Shown here in pieces: positions 34,551 through 38,171 of a stretch of 38,171 bases of DNA (position 1 is the stretch's first letter; each line of letters opens with the position of its first letter). The notes beneath the pieces are model-generated. The model saw only the letters and a list, made by a program, of their open reading frames with translations, did not search any database and was not told the DNA's origin. This stretch comes from JAWWBL01 sp033720975 (GTDB lineage Bacteria > Actinomycetota > Acidimicrobiia > Spongiisociales > ZC4RG35). A program made the position numbers and the translations under genes. The stretch is from positions 1-38,171 of the forward strand of contig JAWWBL010000007.1 in the NCBI GenBank assembly GCA_033720975.1. Reading direction: 5' to 3'.

Positions 34551-35270
34551 CTAGCGCCTGCGCCAGGCTGTGTAGATCTGGCGGAGAATGCCGAGCGAGC
34601 CATCGCCCGACGCCGGATCGTCCCGATGCGCAGGTGAGGGCGGCTCGGGCGCAGGAGCCGGGGTTTCCCGGGCACGCGCCAACTCTTCACGGAGCTCCGC
34701 CAGGCGCTCCCTGAGGAACTCGGCCTCCGTTTCCGCTTTCGCCGCCCTCGCGCTCGCCTCTGCCAGCTGCTGGCCCGCCTCGTGGAGGTTGCCCAACTGG
34801 AGCAGCATCTTGTTCCAGGCATCGAGAGGGACCAGCGTCGTTCCTGGCGGCAGATCCTCTGCCGTTGGCTGAGGGGGAGGGGCTTGGTCTCGGGCTGGAG
34901 AGATCCTCGCCGGGGCATCGGTAGCCGGCGGAGGCGCGCCGGTGACGCTTCTTCCGAGCTCCCCAGCACGCTGGTAGACACCCTGGAGCGAAACCATCCG
35001 CATCTCCCCGACGGGCGTCTTCTCCATATAGGTGGCGACCTTGCCTCCCATGGCCCACTTGCGGAGCGTGGAGACGGGAATTCCCGTGCGCTGATGCGCC
35101 TCCCTCAATGTCACCCAGGTGGCCCCGGCCTTCGCCTCGCGATGGGGATGGCGTGTCTGGCGTGTTGGGCGGGGGGTGGAGGACCGGAGAGCCTCGCTCT
35201 CCCAAAGAAACGCGGAGTCGAAGTCGACCACGTGCCCATCATATGAGCGAAGCTGACGAGGTGCCGTCAT
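34551..35270 (-). CDS. Helix-turn-helix / coiled-coil protein, candidate regulator of the BMC locus
   Basis: The 239-residue protein has an N-terminal charged tail. A MerR/excisionase-like helix-turn-helix follows at about residues 50-90 (TWVTLREAHQRTGIPVSTLR, then KWAMGGKVATYME). Then come a Pro-rich linker, a coiled coil at about 150-205 (KAETEAEFLRERLAELREEL) and a Pro/Asp-rich tail. It is transcribed away from the microcompartment operon with only 65 bases between the start codons. That suggests, but does not prove, local control. Direct DNA binding is inferred from the HTH; the effector is unknown. Confidence 0.75.
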   Translation of the reverse strand: MTAPRQLRSYDGHVVDFDSAFLWESEALRSSTPRPTRQTRHPHREAKAGATWVTLREAHQRTGIPVSTLRKWAMGGKVATYMEKTPVGEMRMVSLQGVYQRAGELGRSVTGAPPPATDAPARISPARDQAPPPQPTAEDLPPGTTLVPLDAWNKMLLQLGNLHEAGQQLAEASARAAKAETEAEFLRERLAELREELARARETPAPAPEPPSPAHRDDPASGDGSLGILRQIYTAWRRR

Positions 35271-35335
35271 TGCTGGCTACCGCTTACGTGGCCGGCGCGC
35301 TCCTAGGATGGGAAAGTGGAGGCCGCAGGCTGAGC

Positions 35336-35950
35336 ATGACTTCTTTTCCCTCCGAGGGGATGCCGACCGAACCTGAGGTGCGCGCCCTCGTGTCTCAAAT
35401 CGTGGACGGCCTTACCGACGGCGGATCGCATGAGCTCGATGAAGAAGTGAACTCCCCTGGTGAGGTCCCGTCACCTGCCGTCGGAAGCGAGGGCACGGGG
35501 GTCATTGCAATCGGGGCCGACCACGGAGGATTCCCGCTGAAAGAGCGGATCGGGTTCAAGCTCAGGGAGGCAGGTTGGCAAGTGGTCGACTGTGGGACCG
35601 ACTCGCACGAGTCTGTCGACTATCCCGATTTCGCGCTGGCGGTGGCAAGGAAGGTCTCGTCTGGTGAATGCCAATGGGGGATCATGGTCGATGGCGCCGG
35701 GATCGGTTCGGCGATGGTGGCAAACAAGGTTCCTGGGGTGCGGGCGTCGCTTTGCTACGACGTCTCGTCGGCCCGAAACGCCCGCGAGCACAACCATGCC
35801 AATGTTCTCACGCTCGGAGCGGGGCTCACGGGAGACAGCCTCGCCTGGCAAATAGTGACCGAATGGCTCGCCACAGACTGGGCGGGGGGTCGTCACGCCC
35901 GCCGGGTTGCCAAGATCGACGCTCTCGACAAGCAATACTCCAGCCCATGA
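35336..35950 (+). CDS. rpiB: RpiB/LacAB-family sugar-phosphate isomerase with N-terminal encapsulation peptide (BMC cargo)
   Basis: The 204-residue protein is ~50 residues longer than ordinary RpiB (~150). Residues ~10-26 form an amphipathic helix (PEVRALVSQIVDGL). A Glu/Ser/Pro linker follows, and the isomerase begins near residue 56 (VIAIGADHGGFPLKERIGFK). SARNAREHNHANVLTLGAG is family-typical. The catalytic CGTG block reads DGAGIG: Asp119 stands where E. coli-type RpiB has Cys, as in LacA. It may isomerise ribose 5-phosphate or another sugar phosphate inside the shell. ATG 35336 is chosen (GGAGG at 35318-35322); ATG 35360 would start exactly at the helix. ATG 35243 would overlap the divergent gene. 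The stop overlaps deoC (ATGA). Confidence 0.9.
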   Translation: MTSFPSEGMPTEPEVRALVSQIVDGLTDGGSHELDEEVNSPGEVPSPAVGSEGTGVIAIGADHGGFPLKERIGFKLREAGWQVVDCGTDSHESVDYPDFALAVARKVSSGECQWGIMVDGAGIGSAMVANKVPGVRASLCYDVSSARNAREHNHANVLTLGAGLTGDSLAWQIVTEWLATDWAGGRHARRVAKIDALDKQYSSP

Positions 35951-36780
35951 ACCGCGAGGCTCTCGTCGAGGCGATCACACGCGAGGTGCTTGAGGCGCTG
36001 TCGTCGCGGTTCGACATGGCCGAGACTGGCGAGACGGTGAGGGAGGTGGTCGCCAACGGCGCCGATCGTGTTGCCTTTCACGGGGAGGCCGCGGACGTCC
36101 CCCTCGATCTCGCCCGCTACATCGACCACACGCTCTTGTCGGCGAGTGCCACAGCGGACGAGATCGATCGGCTCTGCTCCGAGGCCGAGCAGTACGGGTT
36201 CGCCTCCGTGTGCATCAACCCGACCTGGGTGAAACGAGCCGCCACCAACTTGAGGGGGACACGCGTCCCGGTTTGCACGGTGATCGGCTTTCCGCTGGGC
36301 GCCACGACGACCGAGGTGAAGGCCATGGAGGCGCGCAAGGCGCTCCGGGATGGCGCACGGGAGATCGACATGGTGATAAACGTCGGTGCCTTGAAGTCGG
36401 GTCTCCACGACGTCGTGTTCGATGACATCGCCAAGGTCGTCGACGCGGCGCACGAGGTGGGGGCCGTGTGCAAAGTGATCCTCGAGACTGCGCTCCTCAC
36501 CGACGAGGAGAAGGTCATAGCGTCGGCACTGGCCAAGCGGGCGAAGGCAGACTTCGTCAAGACCTCGACCGGATTTGGCCCAGGTGGTGCAACCGTTTAC
36601 GACGTGGCGCTCATGCGCGAGACGGTGGGACCGGACATGGGTGTCAAGGCGTCGGGTGGGGTGCGAACCGCCGACGACGCCGAGGACATGATTGCGGCAG
36701 GCGCCACGAGGATCGGCGCGTCTGCCGGAGTACAGATAATTGGCGGCCCCGATGGAGGAGACGATGGCGAAAGGTATTGA
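35947..36780 (+). CDS. deoC: Deoxyribose-phosphate aldolase (EC 4.1.2.4) with N-terminal encapsulation peptide (BMC cargo)
   Basis: The 277-residue class I aldolase cleaves 2-deoxyribose 5-phosphate to acetaldehyde and glyceraldehyde 3-phosphate. The aldolase core starts near residue 56 (ARYIDHTLL). Asp141 is in EIDMVINVGALKSG, the Schiff-base Lys205 is in DFVKTSTGFGPGGAT and Lys234 is in GVKASGGVRT, all canonical. The first ~54 residues are extra and begin with an amphipathic helix, REALVEAITREVLEAL, plus a linker, as in BMC-targeted enzymes. Acetaldehyde release explains the need for a shell. It overlaps rpiB upstream (ATGA) and the BMC-T gene downstream by 17 bases. Confidence 0.95.
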   Translation: MNREALVEAITREVLEALSSRFDMAETGETVREVVANGADRVAFHGEAADVPLDLARYIDHTLLSASATADEIDRLCSEAEQYGFASVCINPTWVKRAATNLRGTRVPVCTVIGFPLGATTTEVKAMEARKALRDGAREIDMVINVGALKSGLHDVVFDDIAKVVDAAHEVGAVCKVILETALLTDEEKVIASALAKRAKADFVKTSTGFGPGGATVYDVALMRETVGPDMGVKASGGVRTADDAEDMIAAGATRIGASAGVQIIGGPDGGDDGERY

Positions 36781-37393
36781 GCTCAGGTCCTACGCGTTCT
36801 TGGACAGTTTGCAGCCGCAGTACGCGGCATTCCTGGGGACGGTCGCCCAGGGTTTCCTCCCGCTGGCGGGCGATGCCTCTCTGTGGGTTGAAGTGGCGCC
36901 AGGGATCGAGATCAACAGGCTCACCGACATCGCCCTGAAGGCGACCGCGGTCACGCCAGGTCTTCAGATCATCGAGCGGTACTACGGGGTCTTGGAGGTC
37001 CACTCCGAGGACCAAGCCGAAACGCGAGCGGCAGGAGCGGCGATCCTCGAGGCGATAGACCACGATGAGGACGACCGGATGAAGCCCCGGATCGTCAGCT
37101 CACAGATCATCCGACGGATCACAGATCACCACGCCCAGCTGATCAACCGGACCAGACATGGCGAAATGATCATTCCCGGCCAGACGCTGTACGTCCTCGA
37201 ATGTGAGCCGGCGGCGTATGCCTCGCTCGCCGCAAACGAGGCCGAGAAGGCTGCCGAGATAAACGTGCTCGAGGTGCGAAGCTTCGGCTCGATGGGCAGG
37301 GTGTACCTCGGTGGTGAAGAGCGTGACATCGATGTCGGGTGGCAGGCAGCGGTTGCTGCACTGGAAGGCCTGACGGGAAGGGAATCCGGCTGA
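36764..37393 (+). CDS. BMC tandem-domain (trimeric, BMC-T) shell protein
   Basis: The 209-residue protein has two BMC domains. The first is at about residues 3-100: IELRSYAFLDSLQPQYAAFL, then EINRLTDIALKATAVTPGLQ and ERYYGVLEVHSE. The second is at about 118-205: HAQLINRTRHGEMIIPGQTL, then YASLAANEAEKAAEINVLEV and FGSMGRVYLGG. It should form trimers shaped like hexamers in the shell facet. From memory it resembles the BMC-T of the mycobacterial RMM locus; no alignment was run. ATG 36764 has GGAGGAG at 36754-36760; ATG 36752 is a weaker alternative. It overlaps the end of deoC. Confidence 0.92.
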   Translation: MAKGIELRSYAFLDSLQPQYAAFLGTVAQGFLPLAGDASLWVEVAPGIEINRLTDIALKATAVTPGLQIIERYYGVLEVHSEDQAETRAAGAAILEAIDHDEDDRMKPRIVSSQIIRRITDHHAQLINRTRHGEMIIPGQTLYVLECEPAAYASLAANEAEKAAEINVLEVRSFGSMGRVYLGGEERDIDVGWQAAVAALEGLTGRESG

Positions 37394-37424
37394 ATGATTA
37401 ACCAACAACGAAAGGAGGAGCTTC

Positions 37425-37727
37425 ATGGCTGAAGCTCTGGGAATGATCGAAGCTCGCAGCTTTCCGGCGATGGTCGAGGCTGCAGACGCCATGGTCAAGG
37501 CGGCCAAGGTCGAGCTGGTGAGCATGGAGAAGACCGGTGGCGGTTACGTAACTGCTGTCATCCGCGGCGACGTGGCTGCTGTCAAGGCGGCCGTGGATGC
37601 CGGTGTCCGTGGCGCCGAGAAGGTCGGCGAAGTCACGGCGACCCATGTCATTGCTCGCCCCCACGTCAATGTCGATCTGACGCTGCCTTTGGGCCGTCAG
37701 GAGCATGCCGCCGACGATCTCGGCTGA
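37425..37727 (+). CDS. BMC hexameric (BMC-H) shell protein
   Basis: This 100-residue single-domain shell protein is like PduA/EutM. It has ALGMIEARSFPAMVEAADAM, then VELVSMEKTGGGYVTAVIRG and DVAAVKAAVDAGV. The pore loop is KTGGG (residues 36-40), comparable with KIGSG in PduA. Small polar and Gly residues there suggest a pore passing polar metabolites. It has the best ribosome site in the locus (AAGGAGG at 37412-37418, 6 bases before ATG), in keeping with a major shell component. Confidence 0.96.
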   Translation: MAEALGMIEARSFPAMVEAADAMVKAAKVELVSMEKTGGGYVTAVIRGDVAAVKAAVDAGVRGAEKVGEVTATHVIARPHVNVDLTLPLGRQEHAADDLG

Positions 37728-37730
37728 GCG

Positions 37731-38039
37731 ATGCAGCTAGGCAGGGTGGCCGGAACTCTCGTTGCGAGTCGCAAGGAGGCGCTCATGTCGGGGATGAAGT
37801 TCCTCGTGGTGCGTCAAATCGATGACTCGAACCAGGACACAGGCTCCTACGTCGTGGCTGTCGATGCAGTTGGAGCTGGCCCTGGAGAGGTGGTTCTGTA
37901 CGCGTCTGGAAGCTCGGCGCGCCAGACAGAGATGACCAGGGACCGGCCGTGTGATGCGGTGATCATGGCCATTGTCGACTCGTGGGACGTCGGCGGTGAG
38001 GTCAGGTACCACAAGGGCGAGGAGGGACGCTCTGGATAG
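37731..38039 (+). CDS. BMC pentameric vertex protein (BMC-P, EutN/CcmL family)
   Basis: The 102-residue protein caps the shell vertices. MQLGRVAGTLVASRKEALMS is followed by KFLVVRQI, then YVVAVDAVGAGPGEVVLYAS and GSSARQT. The end has PCDAVIMAIVDSWDV. All are EutN/CcmL signatures. It begins 3 bases after the BMC-H stop without its own clear ribosome site, so it is probably translated by coupling, at lower level as expected for vertices. It overlaps the presumed start of the next gene. Confidence 0.95.
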   Translation: MQLGRVAGTLVASRKEALMSGMKFLVVRQIDDSNQDTGSYVVAVDAVGAGPGEVVLYASGSSARQTEMTRDRPCDAVIMAIVDSWDVGGEVRYHKGEEGRSG

Positions 38040-38171
38040 GTCGAGACTCACCGACTCCGAGATCCAAGCGATCATCGAACGGGTCAAAGGGCGGGTGGCG
38101 GCCGCGGAATTCGCTGCCCGCGCCGGGCCGGCTCTGCGTGCCGGGGATGAGCTGTCCGTGTCCGAAGTCGA
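38032..38171 (+). CDS. N-terminus of a BMC cargo protein, possibly aldehyde dehydrogenase (3' truncated by window)
   Basis: About 46 codons are visible. RLTDSEIQAIIERVKGRV is an amphipathic helix of encapsulation-peptide type. An Ala/Gly-rich linker follows (AAEFAARAGPALRAGDELSV), still open at the window end. A CoA-acylating aldehyde dehydrogenase is expected at this place in a locus that makes acetaldehyde, but no catalytic residue is in view. The start is unclear. CTG 38032 lies 6 bases after GGAGG (38021-38025) and overlaps the BMC-P stop. GTG 37996 is the nearest standard in-frame start. Confidence 0.6.
   Translation, partial: MDRSRLTDSEIQAIIERVKGRVAAAEFAARAGPALRAGDELSVSEV

Overview
The window reads as chromosomal DNA of a high-GC actinobacterium. 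Support comes from the base composition, frequent GTG starts, many ATGA/GTGA gene overlaps, weak or absent Shine-Dalgarno sites, an actinobacterial nickel superoxide dismutase with its maturation protease, and Thr/Ser/Pro-rich linkers after lipoprotein signals. An uncultured, Acidimicrobiia-like lineage would fit, but the class is a guess. Genes are tightly packed. No gene-free stretch exceeds 300 bases, and I saw no tRNA, rRNA, CRISPR array, transposase or prophage gene.

Layout. Positions 1-2988 hold the end of the F1 ATP synthase operon (atpA 3' end, atpG, atpD, atpC). Positions 3006-10904 hold a mixed set: a divergent gamma-glutamyltransferase-like Ntn hydrolase, an FAD amine/amino-acid oxidoreductase, an SRPBCC protein, an ABC-F ATPase, two membrane proteins, and a membrane-anchored class III nucleotidyl cyclase carrying a YheO-type PAS domain. 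Positions 10935-15055 hold a compact phenylacetyl-CoA epoxidase operon (paaABCDE) ending in a TetR repressor gene. A perfect 18-bp palindrome lies just upstream of paaA. Positions 15057-16544 hold an amidohydrolase. Positions 16654-23127 (minus strand) hold a complete oligopeptide-type ABC importer, oppA-hairpin-oppBCDF. Positions 23265-26161 hold a two-subunit 2-oxoacid:ferredoxin oxidoreductase. Next come an amidase, a DUF3048 lipoprotein and an ACT-domain protein.

Positions 29154-30518 hold a divergent nickel superoxide dismutase pair. The NiSOD differs from the canonical enzyme at two active-site positions (residue 5 is Tyr, residue 62 is Phe). Its maturation protease is fused in frame to an AlkA-type DNA glycosylase. 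After that come a small PGPGW membrane protein, metG, an EamA transporter and a secreted lipoprotein.

Positions 34551-38171 open a bacterial microcompartment (BMC) locus that runs off the window. It has a divergent helix-turn-helix/coiled-coil protein, then RpiB/LacAB-family isomerase, deoxyribose-phosphate aldolase, a tandem-domain shell protein, a hexameric shell protein, a pentameric vertex protein and the start of another cargo gene. The isomerase, the aldolase and the last partial protein each begin with a short amphipathic helix of the encapsulation-peptide kind. The gene content matches the sugar-phosphate-utilising (SPU) type of BMC. The isomerase lacks the usual catalytic Cys and has a LacA-like Asp instead, so its sugar-phosphate substrate is open. 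The BMC locus and the NiSOD/protease-glycosylase pair are the two most interesting systems here.
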